Source of the DNA: Pseudomonas sp. GV085 | GTDB taxonomy: Bacteria; Pseudomonadota; Gammaproteobacteria; Pseudomonadales; Pseudomonadaceae | Assembly: GCF_003050925.1 (NCBI RefSeq) | Contig: NZ_QAOV01000004.1 | Span: forward strand, 310,001-374,000 | Direction of reading: 5' to 3' | Length of the DNA stretch: 64,000 bases | Part shown: piece after piece, positions 35,486 through 44,960 of the stretch | Position numbering within the stretch: the first letter of the stretch is position 1 | Layout: every line of letters begins with the position of its first letter | Made by a program: the position numbers and the translations under genes | Notes under the pieces: generated by a model | What the model saw: the letters and a program-made list of their open reading frames with translations, nothing else | What the model was told of the DNA's origin: nothing | Database searches by the model: none

Positions 35486-38332
35486 TTAACCCGCCACCAA
35501 CACCCGAATCGCTTCCAGTCGCAGCGCAGCCTTGTCGAGCATGGCCAGGCCTTGCTCGCGTTGTTTGCGCAGGGCAACCAGTTCGCTGTCGCGTACGGTC
35601 GGGTTGACCGCTTGCAGCGCGGTGAGGCGCGCCAGTTCTTCTTCGGTATCGGCGGCCAGGCGACGCTGCGCCTCGGCGACACGTTCAGTGTGACGGGGCA
35701 GGATCTTCGCTTCACCGGCGTTGATCCGTGGCGTCAACTGGTCACGCTGGGCCTGGATGAACTTGTTGGCGCTGGCACGTGGCACGCTTTCAAGCTGATC
35801 GTTCAAGGTTTCGAACGAAACGCGGGCCGACAGGTCGTTGCCATTGGTATCGAGCAGGCAGCGCAGGGCGGCCGGCGGCAGGTAGCGGCCCAGTTGCAGT
35901 GAGCGCGGGGCAACCACTTCGCTGACATACAGCAATTCCAGCAACACGGTGCCCGGCTTGAGTGCCTTGTTCTTGATCAGCGCCACGGCGGTGTTGCCCA
36001 TCGAGCCGGACAGGACCAGGTCCATGCCACCCTGAACCATCGGGTGTTCCCAGGTGATGAACTGCATGTCTTCGCGAGACAGCGCCTGGTTGCGGTCGTA
36101 GGTGATGGTCACGCCTTCGTCGTCGCCCAGCGGGAAGCTGGCGTCGAGCATTTTTTCGCTGGGCTTGAGGATCAGCGCGTTTTCCGAGTGGTCTTCGCTG
36201 TCGATGCCGAAGGCGTCGAACAGGGTTTCCATGTAGATCGGCAGGGCGAACTGATCGTCTTGCTCAAGGATATCCTCCACCAGCGCATCGCCTTCTCCCG
36301 CGCCACCGGAGTTCAGCTCCAGCAAACGGTCACGGCCGGTGTGCAGCTCGTCTTCCAGACGCTCACGCTCGGCGCGGGCTTCGTCGATCAGCGCTTGCCA
36401 CTCGCCGTCGTCGGCCTCTTCCAGCAGCGGCAGCAGGCGCGGGCCGAACTGATGCTGCAAGGCGTTGCCGGTCGGGCAGGTGTTGAGGAATGCGTTCAGT
36501 GCTTCGTGGTACCACTGGAACAGACGCTCTTGCGGGCTGGTTTCCAGATACGGCACGTGCAGTTCGATGATGTGCTTCTGGCCGATCCGGTCCAGACGAC
36601 CGATGCGTTGCTCCAGCAGGTCCGGGTGGGACGGCAGGTCGAACAGCACCAGGTGATGGGAGAACTGGAAGTTGCGACCTTCACTGCCGATTTCCGAGCA
36701 GATCAGCACTTGCGCGCCAAATTCTTCATCGGCGAAGTAGGCGGCGGCGCGGTCACGCTCGAGGATGTTCATGCCTTCGTGGAACACCGTGGCCGGGATG
36801 CCGGAACGCACGCGCAGGGCGTCTTCCAGATCCATGGCGGTTTCGGCGTGGGCGCAGATCACCAACACTTTGGTGCGCTTGAGCATCTTCAGCTGATCGA
36901 TCAGCCACTCGACGCGAGGGTCGAATTTCCACCAGCGTTCTTCTTCGCTGGTGTCCGGCTGGGCCTGGAAGCTGACTTCCGGGTACAACTCGGCGTGATC
37001 GCCCAACGGCAGTTCGAGGTATTGATCCGGGCACGGCAGCGGGTACGGGTGCAGCTTGCGCTCCGGGAAACCCTGGACGGCGGCGCGGGTGTTGCGAAAC
37101 AGCACACGGCCGGTGCCGTGGCGGTCGAGCAGCTCACGCACGAGGCGGGCGCTGGCTTCGGTGTCGCCATCATTGACGGCGGCCAGCAGGGCTTCGCCTT
37201 CGTTGCCGAGGAAACCGTGGATGGTCTTGTGGGCTTGCGGCGACAGGCTTCCCTTGTCCAGCAACTCCTGAACGGCTTCAGCCACCGGGCGATAGTTTTC
37301 GCTCTCGGCGCGGAAGGCTTGCAGGTCATGGAAACGGTTCGGGTCGAGCAGGCGCAGACGAGCGAAGTGGCTGTCCTGGCCCAGTTGTTCCGGGGTGGCG
37401 GTCAACAGCAGCACGCCGGGAATGGTTTCGGCAAGTTGCTCGACCAGCGAGTATTCAGGGCTGACCTGATCTTCGTGCCACACCAGGTGGTGAGCTTCGT
37501 CGACCACCAGCAAGTCCCAGCCGGCCGCGAACAGCGCGTCCTGGGCTTTCTCGTCGTCCACCAGCCACTCGAGCGCGACCAGCGCGAGCTGGGTATCTTC
37601 GAACGGGTTGCTGGCATCGCTTTCGATGAAGCGCTCTTCGTCGAACAGCGCGACCTGCAGGTTGAAACGGCGGCGCATCTCGACCAGCCATTGGTGCTGC
37701 AGGTTTTCCGGAACCAGGATCAGCACACGGCTGGCGCGGCCCGAGAGCAATTGGCGATGGATCACCAGGCCGGCTTCGATGGTTTTGCCCAGGCCCACTT
37801 CATCGGCCAGCAGAACCCGTGGCGCAATGCGGTCGGCGACTTCGCGGGCAATGTGCAACTGGTGCGCGATCGGTTGCGCACGCACGCCGCCCAAACCCCA
37901 AAGGGAGGACTGCAACTGGCGGCTGGTGTGTTCCAGAGTGTGATAACGCAGGGAGAACCAGGCCAGCGGGTCGATCTGGCCGGCGAACAGACGGTCGCTG
38001 GCCAGGCGGAACTGGATGAAGTTCGACAGTTGGGTTTCCGGCAGGGTGACCACTTCGTTCTGCCCGTTGAGGCCGTGGTAAACCAGCAGGCCATCAATGT
38101 CGTCGACTTCGCGGACGGTCAGCTTCCAGCCTTCGAAGTGAGTGATGGAGTCGCCCGGCGAAAACCGCACGCGGGTCAGAGGCGCATTCCGTAGCGCGTA
38201 CTGGCGGGTGTCGCCAGTGGCCGGGTAGAGCACGGTCAACAAGCGACCGTCCTGTGCCAGAACGGTGCCTAAACCCAGCTCGGCTTCGCTGTCACTGATC
38301 CAGCGTTGCCCCGGTTGATACTGCTGCGCCAT
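35486..38332 (-). CDS. rapA: RNA polymerase-associated ATPase RapA (HepA)
   Basis: 948 residues, near the standard RapA length. An N-terminal Tudor-like region is followed by the SWI2/SNF2 ATPase core with Walker A DEVGLGKT (177-184) and DEAH (278-281), and later [12 protein letters not shown] and LDRIGQ helicase motifs. RapA recycles RNA polymerase after termination. The C-terminal region is conserved-looking but without named motifs. It is a single gene; upstream lies a 216-bp gap. Confidence 0.96.
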   Translation of the reverse strand: MAQQYQPGQRWISDSEAELGLGTVLAQDGRLLTVLYPATGDTRQYALRNAPLTRVRFSPGDSITHFEGWKLTVREVDDIDGLLVYHGLNGQNEVVTLPETQLSNFIQFRLASDRLFAGQIDPLAWFSLRYHTLEHTSRQLQSSLWGLGGVRAQPIAHQLHIAREVADRIAPRVLLADEVGLGKTIEAGLVIHRQLLSGRASRVLILVPENLQHQWLVEMRRRFNLQVALFDEERFIESDASNPFEDTQLALVALEWLVDDEKAQDALFAAGWDLLVVDEAHHLVWHEDQVSPEYSLVEQLAETIPGVLLLTATPEQLGQDSHFARLRLLDPNRFHDLQAFRAESENYRPVAEAVQELLDKGSLSPQAHKTIHGFLGNEGEALLAAVNDGDTEASARLVRELLDRHGTGRVLFRNTRAAVQGFPERKLHPYPLPCPDQYLELPLGDHAELYPEVSFQAQPDTSEEERWWKFDPRVEWLIDQLKMLKRTKVLVICAHAETAMDLEDALRVRSGIPATVFHEGMNILERDRAAAYFADEEFGAQVLICSEIGSEGRNFQFSHHLVLFDLPSHPDLLEQRIGRLDRIGQKHIIELHVPYLETSPQERLFQWYHEALNAFLNTCPTGNALQHQFGPRLLPLLEEADDGEWQALIDEARAERERLEDELHTGRDRLLELNSGGAGEGDALVEDILEQDDQFALPIYMETLFDAFGIDSEDHSENALILKPSEKMLDASFPLGDDEGVTITYDRNQALSREDMQFITWEHPMVQGGMDLVLSGSMGNTAVALIKNKALKPGTVLLELLYVSEVVAPRSLQLGRYLPPAALRCLLDTNGNDLSARVSFETLNDQLESVPRASANKFIQAQRDQLTPRINAGEAKILPRHTERVAEAQRRLAADTEEELARLTALQAVNPTVRDSELVALRKQREQGLAMLDKAALRLEAIRVLVAG

Positions 38333-38548
38333 GCTGCCTGACTCCCACCTGAAAAAGCCGGCTATCTTAACGGAATGAGGGCTTCAGGGCCAAAGGACTC
38401 TCAGAAAAACTCACAGTCATACGTTAGCCCACCTGTGCATGGCGCGCCGCCCGGTGCACTAATGAGTGCCAATCGGGTCACAGTTTGCGACCGATGGCTC
38501 AAGTCGCCATCCCCGCAGCCGACAGCCTGCTGACAGGAGACCGAAACC

Positions 38549-38890
38549 ATGCTGCCACCGATGCTCCCCCTGAGTGCCGTGCCGATCACTTCGCAAACCG
38601 ACCCGATCCGCCAGCGTCCGGACATTCCACCGGTGGTGCCGGTGCAGGAAAGCTCCAGTGAAAGCACCATTGACCTGCAAAAGCGCAATCCTGAAGAGGA
38701 CGGGTTAGTGCTGCGCGAGGAACAGCGCCGCAAGCAGGAGCAGCAAAGACGTCGCCGCGAGGCTGATCATGACCCCGAGGCGCACTTGGCGATTCCCGGT
38801 GATGAACTCAATGCCGACAACACCGTGCCGGTGGCGCCGCTGATGGAAGATCAGCCGCGGCAGGGGCTGTGGGTCGATATCGAGATTTGA
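38549..38890 (+). CDS. Small charged protein, unknown function
   Basis: 113 residues, no signal or membrane helix. It begins MLPPMLPLSAVPITSQTDP, then a long charged run (RNPEEDGLVLREEQRRKQEQQRRRREADHDPEAH), probably a coiled coil or disordered. Relatives in Pseudomonas are sometimes labelled aspartate-semialdehyde dehydrogenase, but nothing in this sequence supports that. GGAGACCG precedes the ATG. Confidence 0.65.
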   Translation: MLPPMLPLSAVPITSQTDPIRQRPDIPPVVPVQESSSESTIDLQKRNPEEDGLVLREEQRRKQEQQRRRREADHDPEAHLAIPGDELNADNTVPVAPLMEDQPRQGLWVDIEI

Positions 38891-38989
38891 GCGCAGGCTG
38901 GTCAGCGCGCCCTTCAGGCCGCATTATTGGCGCAGGGTTGCCGAACGCTACGGTGGCTGAAATTCATTTCAAGCGATGCACTGACTGCC

Positions 38990-39151
38990 ATGAGCCAAGA
39001 CGAAAAACTGATTGACCTCAACGCTGAACGCGCCAAACGTATCCATGACCTCAACGACAAGCGACTCAATGAAGTTCGCCAGGCGTTCGAGCAGGCCATG
39101 CCGTTGGGCAAGGCCAGGAAAAAGCCGAAAAACAAACCGAAAAAGCGCTGA
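38990..39151 (+). CDS. Tiny basic-tailed protein, unknown function
   Basis: 53 residues starting MSQDEKLIDLNAERAKRIHD, a likely amphipathic helix, and ending in a lysine-rich tail (KARKKPKNKPKKR). ATG 38990 was chosen because the upstream in-frame extension lacks a ribosome binding site and family features. A nucleic acid-binding role is possible from the charge but unproven. Confidence 0.6.
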   Translation: MSQDEKLIDLNAERAKRIHDLNDKRLNEVRQAFEQAMPLGKARKKPKNKPKKR

Positions 39152-39295
39152 AATCCCCCCGCATTCATTGATGCGGGTCAAGCTTTCCCCTTCCTCTTGC
39201 CCAGTCTCGGGCGACATTGATCCTGGTCAATGTTCTCTCCTGCCCGTTTGGTTAACTTAGCCCTATCGCAACAGGCCAAGTGCAGGAGACGCGTC

Positions 39296-39412
39296 ATGTT
39301 TTTCGACAACGTGGTGATCGCCGGAGTGCTGACTGTCGGCCTCATGTTTGTGTTTTTTGCAGGATTCGGACTTTTTATCTGGAAGGATTCGCACAAGCGG
39401 AAAAAACCGTAG
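39296..39412 (+). CDS. Single-helix membrane microprotein
   Basis: 38 residues from ATG 39296, preceded by GCAGGAGACG. Residues 1-30 are hydrophobic (MFFDNVVIAGVLTVGLMFVF) and the tail is basic (KDSHKRKKP), giving one transmembrane helix with a positive-inside end. Shape is like a CcoQ- or YoaK-type small subunit, but no partner is nearby. A terminator follows 36 bp on. Confidence 0.6.
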   Translation: MFFDNVVIAGVLTVGLMFVFFAGFGLFIWKDSHKRKKP

Positions 39413-39447
39413 TTCTTTCTGGATGTAATGAGCACGCAAGGCATTTT

Positions 39448-39473
39448 GGGCAACTTCGGTTGCCCTTTTTTTT
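39448..39473 (+). terminator. Terminator after the microprotein gene
   Basis: GGGCAAC (39448-39454), loop TTCG, GTTGCCC (39459-39465), then eight T. A classic UUCG-type rho-independent terminator. Confidence 0.92.
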
Positions 39474-39505
39474 GTCTGCGAAAAACTATCGGTAAACACG
39501 TAACC

Positions 39506-39609
39506 CTGTAGGAGCAAGCTCTGCTCGCGATGGACGCCAACGATGACGCGGGCTGCCTGAATGTACGCGTTGTCCTTGCGGTCATCGCGAGCAGAGCTCG
39601 CTCCTACAG
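39506..39609. repeat. Paired CTGTAGGAGC REP-type inverted repeat
   Basis: CTGTAGGAGCAAGCTCTGCTC with GCGATGG on the left and TCATCGCGAGCAGAGCTCGC with TCCTACAG on the right, about 50 bp apart. Same family as 21700, 49124 and 61771. It lies between the microprotein terminator and the phosphate transporter terminator. Confidence 0.88.
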
Positions 39610-39633
39610 TGATTTTTTGCGATTGGCAGCAAT

Positions 39634-39669
39634 AAAAAAGGCGCGGTCCTTGCGGAGCGCGCCTTTTTT
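39634..39669 (-). terminator. Terminator of the phosphate transporter gene
   Basis: AAAAAAGGCGCG (39634-39645), a 12-base interval, and CGCGCCTTTTTT (39658-39669). The A- and T-tracts make it usable from either side, but it lies 15 bp beyond the minus-strand stop. Confidence 0.9.
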
Positions 39670-39683
39670 CGTTTGGCTGCCTA

Positions 39684-41159
39684 TCAGCTGCCAAGAGCCT
39701 TCGAAGCCAGCCAGAACAACCCGGCCGACAGGGCCACGGTGGCTGGCAGGGTCAATACCCAGGCCAGCAGGATGGTTCTGACGGTGCCGCTTTGCAGGCC
39801 GCTTTTGTTGGCAACCATGGTGCCCGCCACGCCCGAGGACAGCACGTGGGTGGTGGAAACCGGCAGGCTGAAGATGTTCGCCATGCCGATCAGGCTGGCA
39901 GTGGTGATCTGCGCCGACATGCCTTGGGAGTAGGTCATGCCTTGCTTGCCGATCTTCTCGCCAATGGTCAGTACCACGCGTTTCCAGCCGACCATGGTGC
40001 CCAGGCCCAAGGCCAGTGCAACCGCCAGGATCACCCAGAACGGAGCGTATTCAGTGGTGGTGGTCAGGTCCTTGCGCAGCTTGTCCAGGTCAGCCTTTTC
40101 ACGGGCACCGAGCGTTGGCAACTTGCTGACTTTCTTCGCCGTGTCGTCCAGGCAGAGCAGGTAACGACGTACTTCGATGCGGCTTTCCGACGGCAGCGAG
40201 TGGTAGTCGGCTACACCCTTTAGAGTGCCGAGCAGGGCGGCGATGGTCGGTTCGGTCTGTTGCGGGTTGCAACGGAATTTCTCCGGCAGATCGCCATCCA
40301 GGCTCTTGCCCAGGGCCAGGAACTCGCCCAGGGTTTCGGAATTACGCTGGTAGAACTGGCTCAGGTGCAGCGTGGCGTCGCGAGTCCGCTCGATCTGGTA
40401 GGTCGTGCTGTTCAGGTCGAGGACGAACTGGGCCGGCACGATACCGATCAGGACCAGCATGATCAGGCCGATACCTTTCTGGCCATCGTTGGAGCCGTGC
40501 ACGAAACTCACGGCCATGGCCGAGATCACCAGTACCAGGCGATTCCAGAACGGCGGGTGTTTCTTGTCATCGATCTTGCGGCGCTGTTCCGGCGTCTTGT
40601 GCATCTTCGACAGCGGACGCCACCATTTAAGACCGATCAGGATCAGCGCGGCGATCAGGAAACCGGCCATTGGCGAGAACACCAGGGAAGCGCCGATATC
40701 GATCGCTTTCTGCCAGTTCACACCGTCAGCCAGCGGAATATCGTTGATCAGGGCGTTGGCCAGGCCGACACCGAGGATCGAACCGATCAGCGTGTGGGAG
40801 CTGGAAGCGGGAATACCGAAGTACCAGGTGCCCAGGTTCCAGGTGATGGCGGCGGCGAGCAACGAGAACACCATGGCCAGTCCGTGCCCGGTGTTCACAT
40901 TGATCAGCAGTTCTACCGGTAGCAGGTGGACGATGGCATACGCCACGCCGACCCCGCCCAGCAGCACGCCGAGGAAGTTGAACACACCGGAGAAAAACAC
41001 CGCCAGGTGAGGCGGCATGGCTTTGGTGTAGATAACGGTCGCCACCGCGTTAGCGGTGTCATGAAAGCCGTTGATGAACTCGAAGGCGAGGACAAAGGCC
41101 AGGGCGAGCAAGAGGCTCACAAGCACCCAAGCATCCAGTCCGCTGAATAAATCGATCAT
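39684..41159 (-). CDS. PiT-family inorganic phosphate transporter
   Basis: 491 residues. It has the duplicated PiT core: FEFINGFHDTANAVATVIYTKA near the N terminus and GSNDGQKGIGLIMLVLIG in the middle, the two hallmark GANDxAN-like regions. Ten or more helices are seen, with a 130-residue cytoplasmic loop (about 255-385), which is large but usual for the Pseudomonas form. It imports metal-phosphate by proton symport. Its name here is PitA-like; the choice between pitA and pitB is not possible. Confidence 0.93.
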   Translation of the reverse strand: MIDLFSGLDAWVLVSLLLALAFVLAFEFINGFHDTANAVATVIYTKAMPPHLAVFFSGVFNFLGVLLGGVGVAYAIVHLLPVELLINVNTGHGLAMVFSLLAAAITWNLGTWYFGIPASSSHTLIGSILGVGLANALINDIPLADGVNWQKAIDIGASLVFSPMAGFLIAALILIGLKWWRPLSKMHKTPEQRRKIDDKKHPPFWNRLVLVISAMAVSFVHGSNDGQKGIGLIMLVLIGIVPAQFVLDLNSTTYQIERTRDATLHLSQFYQRNSETLGEFLALGKSLDGDLPEKFRCNPQQTEPTIAALLGTLKGVADYHSLPSESRIEVRRYLLCLDDTAKKVSKLPTLGAREKADLDKLRKDLTTTTEYAPFWVILAVALALGLGTMVGWKRVVLTIGEKIGKQGMTYSQGMSAQITTASLIGMANIFSLPVSTTHVLSSGVAGTMVANKSGLQSGTVRTILLAWVLTLPATVALSAGLFWLASKALGS

Positions 41160-41536
41160 GAAGGTTTTCTGACCCGGTCATAAGGGGGCGCGATTATGCC
41201 AGAAAAGACTGCTAATCAATGCACTAGCTGCTCATCGGTAACATACTTCAACGATTTTTTTTGCCGCAGCACCTGAAAACCCACGGTTTTGCTGTGTTTT
41301 ATAAGTCATTGATTTTATAGAAAAAAGATACCATCACAAAACCTTTGCGACCCGGTAAGGGGTGCTTGAATGGTTGTGAGAAAAATCTGAGAAATAGGTC
41401 AGATACCGAAAATCTGCCGGATTCGACGACGGTGATGGCCGCTGCCCGCTCATGGCGGGCGCGAAAGGCAACATCAATACACCCCCGCTTTTAACGGGTG
41501 CAGAGGCAGGCCTTTGTAAGGATCAGGCCAAAGCAG
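41160..41536. other. Intergenic region upstream of the phosphate transporter
   Basis: No gene is supported. It includes an AT-rich stretch (about 41290-41345) likely to hold the transporter promoter and a loose inverted repeat with CACCCCC and GGGTG (about 41484-41500). No regulatory box is recognised. Confidence 0.45.
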
Positions 41537-41737
41537 TCACGGCTCTTCGGCTTTGAGTTCCTTTTCCATTTTTTGAAGTTCTTGCTGGAAAACCTGGTCC
41601 TGAACGGTGGCGCGTTTACGCCAGGGTTTGCGTTCCGGTTCGGGTTGAGCGGCGTAAGTGGTGACTTCTCCGCCGTAAACTTCCTTGTAGCGTTGTTCCT
41701 GGCGCTCTAGTTCCGCGCGCAGTTCGTCTTTCGTCAC
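41537..41737 (-). CDS. Small charged coiled-coil protein, unknown function
   Basis: 66 residues, no signal or membrane helix. [23 protein letters not shown] at the N terminus and [15 protein letters not shown] at the C terminus are predicted helices rich in Glu/Lys/Arg. GTG is used as start (41737) with AGG eight bases upstream. I do not recognise the family. Confidence 0.6.
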   Translation of the reverse strand: MTKDELRAELERQEQRYKEVYGGEVTTYAAQPEPERKPWRKRATVQDQVFQQELQKMEKELKAEEP

Positions 41738-42427
41738 AGTGCTACCTGATTGAGTTGGGATAAATTCTGGTGAACACGCGCTGCATCAAATCGATTGATC
41801 ACGTTCGTCGAATGGGCAATGCCGTCAAGGCATCGTTTTGGCAACAGGGTGATCAATACTTCCATGTCACAGGCGGCCACGGCACCAGATATAAACAGCT
41901 GACGTAGCTTCAGTTTCCTGTATCGGCAAGCGCACTGGCAAGGCGGTTGAATGCGAGCCTGGCGCTTGCAACGGGCAACGGCGATGGAACATCGCATTGC
42001 CGGGCAGCGGGTTCGGCAAGTAAAAAACCGAAGCGCTACTGAATTGTATTATAGCGGCCGATTTGAAGAACACTATCTCCAAAGAGTTAAAAGCGGATCC
42101 CGGTGTGTAACCGTTTTGTTGCTCGAAACTTTACGATTAACTGGAACGCCGACGGGTACCACATTGCAGCGATGCCTGCCTGACGCCATTTAGTTCGAAC
42201 AAGTTACGGTATTTGGATTGCCCCATAAAGTCCTGTGTCGAGTCGATGTAAGCAGCGGTTCGTGAGTCAGCGAAAAGCCGGACACCCGCGAATCGGGTGA
42301 TTGGGACGGTGGATTGCGATTATCGGTCGAGTGTTCGATAATCGCCCGAAGATGGCGATCCAGGCTTGAGCGCCAGGCGGTAGCCCTTTGTAATAGTCGC
42401 TGATCCGAGTGGGTAAAAGGACCTTGT
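41738..42427. other. 690-bp gene-poor region upstream of pcaR
   Basis: Three short open frames occur here but none has good codon use or recognisable content. The middle (about 42030-42230) is more AT-rich than the surroundings. The last 115 bp contain PcaR-type operator half-sites. An unannotated sRNA or leader would fit, but I see no strong terminator. Confidence 0.5.
42316..42347. promoter_or_regulatory. PcaR-type operator upstream of pcaR
   Basis: GCGATTATCG (42316-42325) and CGATAATCGC (42336-42345) form an exact 10-bp inverted repeat. The right part reads GTTCGATAATCGCCC (42333-42347), like the PcaR boxes described in P. putida. It lies about 80 bp before the pcaR start and fits autoregulation. 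Confidence 0.75.
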
Positions 42428-43270
42428 ATGAACGATCAAATGCGTAATTCCTTCACTTCAGTGGCTCCCCCCATCGTTGCTTCACCGGCCAAACGGATCC
42501 AGGCACTGACCGGCGACCCGGACTTCATGACGTCCCTGGCCCGTGGTCTGGCCGTGGTGCAAGCGTTCCAGGAGCGCAAACGACACCTGACCATCGCCCA
42601 AATCAGTCACCGAACGGAAATTCCCCGCGCCGCCGTGCGCCGTTGCCTGCACACCCTGATCAAACTCGGCTACGCCACCACCGACGGCCGCACCTATTCG
42701 TTGCTGCCCAAAGTGCTGACCCTCGGCCATGCCTACGTGTCATCGACGCCACTGGCGGTGTCCGCCCAGCCTTATCTGGACCGCATGAGCGAGCAACTGC
42801 ACGAGGCCTGCAACATGGCCACGCTGGAAGGTGACGACATTTTGTACATCGCCCGCTCCGCAACCACCCAGCGCCTGATTTCGGTGGACCTGTCGGTGGG
42901 CGGGCGCCTGCCGGCCTATTGCACGTCGATGGGGCGGATTCTGCTGGCCGCGCTGGATGACACGTCGCTGGGCGAATACCTCGATCACGCCGAATTGCAA
43001 GCCAAGACCAGCCGTACGATTCACACCCCCGAGGCATTGCTCGAATGCCTGCAAGAGGTGCGACAGCAAGGCTGGTGCATCGTTGACCAGGAACTTGAGC
43101 AAGGGCTGCGTTCAATTGCCGTTCCTGTGTATGACGCCTCCGGCCAGGTAGTTGCGGCCCTCAACGTCAGCACTCACGCCGGGCGAGTCAGCCGTAATGA
43201 GCTGCAACAACGATTTCTGCCTGGCCTGCTGAGTGCCAGTCGCGACCTCAGCGCTCAGCTGTTTGCCTAA
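42428..43270 (+). CDS. pcaR: IclR-family regulator PcaR
   Basis: 280 residues. The N-terminal winged helix (about 32-95: FMTSLARGLAVVQAFQERKRHLTIAQIS...AAVRRCLHTLIKLGYATTDG) is followed by an IclR effector domain with the terminal VPVYDASGQVVAALNVSTHAGRVS. It is the beta-ketoadipate-responsive activator of pca genes. Placement at the head of the pca cluster and the PcaR-like boxes support the name. The start at 42428 follows AAAAGGACC. Confidence 0.93.
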   Translation: MNDQMRNSFTSVAPPIVASPAKRIQALTGDPDFMTSLARGLAVVQAFQERKRHLTIAQISHRTEIPRAAVRRCLHTLIKLGYATTDGRTYSLLPKVLTLGHAYVSSTPLAVSAQPYLDRMSEQLHEACNMATLEGDDILYIARSATTQRLISVDLSVGGRLPAYCTSMGRILLAALDDTSLGEYLDHAELQAKTSRTIHTPEALLECLQEVRQQGWCIVDQELEQGLRSIAVPVYDASGQVVAALNVSTHAGRVSRNELQQRFLPGLLSASRDLSAQLFA

Positions 43271-43273
43271 GCT

Positions 43274-43306
43274 GTTCGATAAACGCACAGAGTCGCGTTT
43301 ATCGAA
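43274..43306. promoter_or_regulatory. PcaR-type operator upstream of pcaK
   Basis: TTCGATAAACGC (43275-43286) and GCGTTTATCGAA (43295-43306) are a perfect 12-bp inverted repeat with an 8-bp spacer, about 90 bp before the pcaK start. It differs from the other boxes by one T-to-A change in each arm. Confidence 0.7.
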
Positions 43307-43393
43307 TTGACGCTGTTTCCTGCGGATCATTACTGTCGCGGCTTCGTCAGCATCTGCTGACACCGTTCGACTGCGATCCATGGAATAAAAATA

Positions 43394-44740
43394 ATGAACC
43401 AGCCTCAGTCTGCTGTAGGTAACTGCCTCGACGTGCAGTCCTTCATCAATGCTCAACCCATTTCGCGCTACCAATGGCGGGTGGTGATCCTGTGTTTCCT
43501 GATTGTCTTCCTCGATGGCCTCGATACCGCGGCCATGGGGTTCATTGCGCCGGCGCTGTCTCAGGATTGGGGGATCGATCGTGCCAGCCTTGGCCCGGTG
43601 ATGAGTGCCGCCTTGATCGGCATGGTATTCGGCGCACTCGGTTCAGGGCCATTGGCTGACCGCTTCGGACGAAAAGTCGTACTGGTCGGTGCGGTGCTGT
43701 TGTTCGGTGCCTTCAGCCTGGCCTCGGCCTACAGCAGCAATGTCGATCAGTTGCTGGTGTTGCGCTTCCTGACCGGCCTGGGTCTGGGCGCCGGCATGCC
43801 GAATGCCACCACGCTGCTGTCGGAGTACACACCGGAGCGCAAGAAGTCACTGCTGGTGACCAGCATGTTCTGCGGTTTCAACCTGGGCATGGCTGGCGGC
43901 GGATTCATCTCGGCCAAGCTGATTCCGGCCTTTGGCTGGCACAGCCTGCTGCTGATCGGCGGGATTCTGCCGCTGATCCTCGCCGTCGTTTTGCTGTTCT
44001 GGTTGCCGGAGTCGGCGCGTTACCTGGTGGTACGCAATCGCGGTACGGACAAAGTGCGCAAGGCACTGGCGCCGATTGATCCGACGGTGGTGGCCCAGGC
44101 GTCCAGTTTCAGCGTGCCGGAACAGAAAACCGTGAAGGCGCGCAATGTGTTTGCGGTGATCTTCTCCGGCACCTATAGCACCGGCACCTTGCTGCTGTGG
44201 CTGACCTACTTCATGGGCCTGGTGATCGTTTACCTGCTGACCAGCTGGCTTCCGACGCTGATGCGTGACAGTGGCGCGAGCATGGAGCAAGCCGCTTTTA
44301 TCGGCGCGCTGTTCCAGTTCGGTGGCGTACTGAGTGCGGTGGGCGTGGGCTGGGCAATGGACCGGTTCAATCCGCACAAGGTCATCGGCATTTTTTACCT
44401 GCTGGCCGGGGTGTTTGCCTACGCGGTAGGGCAGAGCCTGGGCAACATCACAATCCTGGCGACCCTGGTGCTGGTGGCCGGGATGTGTGTCAACGGTGCG
44501 CAATCGGCGATGCCGTCACTGGCGGCGCGGTTCTATCCGACTCAGGGGCGGGCCACTGGCGTGTCGTGGATGCTTGGCATCGGCCGCTTCGGCGCCATTC
44601 TCGGGGCGTGGATGGGTGCAACGCTGTTAGGGCTGGGCTGGAATTTCGAGCAAGTGCTGACAGCGCTGGTGATTCCGGCGGCCGTGGCGACCACGGCAGT
44701 GGTGATCAAGGGCATGGTCAGTCATGCGGATGCGACCTGA
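43394..44740 (+). CDS. pcaK: 4-hydroxybenzoate/protocatechuate transporter PcaK
   Basis: 448 residues with 12 hydrophobic segments. It is an aromatic acid:H+ symporter of the MFS. FLDGLDTAAMGFIAPALSQDWG in helix 1 carries the conserved Asp of the AAHS family, with GPLADRFGRKVVLV and FWLPESARYL later. It imports 4-hydroxybenzoate and protocatechuate and may contribute to chemotaxis. It follows pcaR by 123 bp, with its own operator. Confidence 0.9.
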   Translation: MNQPQSAVGNCLDVQSFINAQPISRYQWRVVILCFLIVFLDGLDTAAMGFIAPALSQDWGIDRASLGPVMSAALIGMVFGALGSGPLADRFGRKVVLVGAVLLFGAFSLASAYSSNVDQLLVLRFLTGLGLGAGMPNATTLLSEYTPERKKSLLVTSMFCGFNLGMAGGGFISAKLIPAFGWHSLLLIGGILPLILAVVLLFWLPESARYLVVRNRGTDKVRKALAPIDPTVVAQASSFSVPEQKTVKARNVFAVIFSGTYSTGTLLLWLTYFMGLVIVYLLTSWLPTLMRDSGASMEQAAFIGALFQFGGVLSAVGVGWAMDRFNPHKVIGIFYLLAGVFAYAVGQSLGNITILATLVLVAGMCVNGAQSAMPSLAARFYPTQGRATGVSWMLGIGRFGAILGAWMGATLLGLGWNFEQVLTALVIPAAVATTAVVIKGMVSHADAT

Positions 44741-44776
44741 GGTTGGTTGCCGAGTTTTACGGTGAGTTATCGGGCC

Positions 44777-44803
44777 TCTTCGCGGGCAAGCCCGCTCCTA
44801 CAG
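44777..44803. repeat. Single arm of a REP-type repeat
   Basis: CTTCGCGGGCAAGCCCGCTC followed by CTACAG, a lone imperfect palindrome of the GCTCCTACAG family, between pcaK and the pcaI operator. Confidence 0.55.
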
Positions 44804-44827
44804 AGATCGGTAGCCAAGCAACAATAT

Positions 44828-44860
44828 GTTCGATAATCGAACGGTTAGTCGATTATCGGA
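44828..44860. promoter_or_regulatory. PcaR-type operator upstream of pcaI
   Basis: GTTCGATAATCGAAC (44828-44842) and GTCGATTATCGGA (44848-44860). TTCGATAATCGA and TCGATTATCGGA are inverted with an 8-bp spacer, the same geometry as the pcaK site. It is about 100 bp before the pcaI start. Confidence 0.8.
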
Positions 44861-44960
44861 TTGTTTGGCGTTTTGCACGGGCTTAATCTTCAGTCATCCA
44901 GGCGCTGCGCATCGGCGCCTTCTTCCACTGTCGGTTAACAATAAATGGGAGCCTGCCCCA

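Noticed and set aside
36044..38194. 716-residue open frame on the plus strand opposite rapA, and similar long antisense frames elsewhere (for example 5751-7628 minus and 8417-10516 minus)
   Set aside because: These are mirror frames of GC-rich genes with strong third-position bias. Their translations are low in complexity (Gln/Val/Arg/Gly-rich), lack domains and have no ribosome binding sites.
38549..38890. Aspartate-semialdehyde dehydrogenase label sometimes attached to such small proteins
   Set aside because: The 113 residues have no Rossmann fold or catalytic cysteine motif and are mostly charged and disordered.
41734..41997. 87-residue minus-strand frame whose stop overlaps the GTG of the 66-residue gene
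   Set aside because: The coupling (GTGA) is suggestive, but the sequence is Cys/Arg/Gln-rich with no recognisable pattern, poor codon use and no clear ribosome binding site.
41951..42193. 80-residue plus-strand frame in the gap before pcaR
   Set aside because: Arg/Thr-rich translation, weak start context and no similarity I can recognise.
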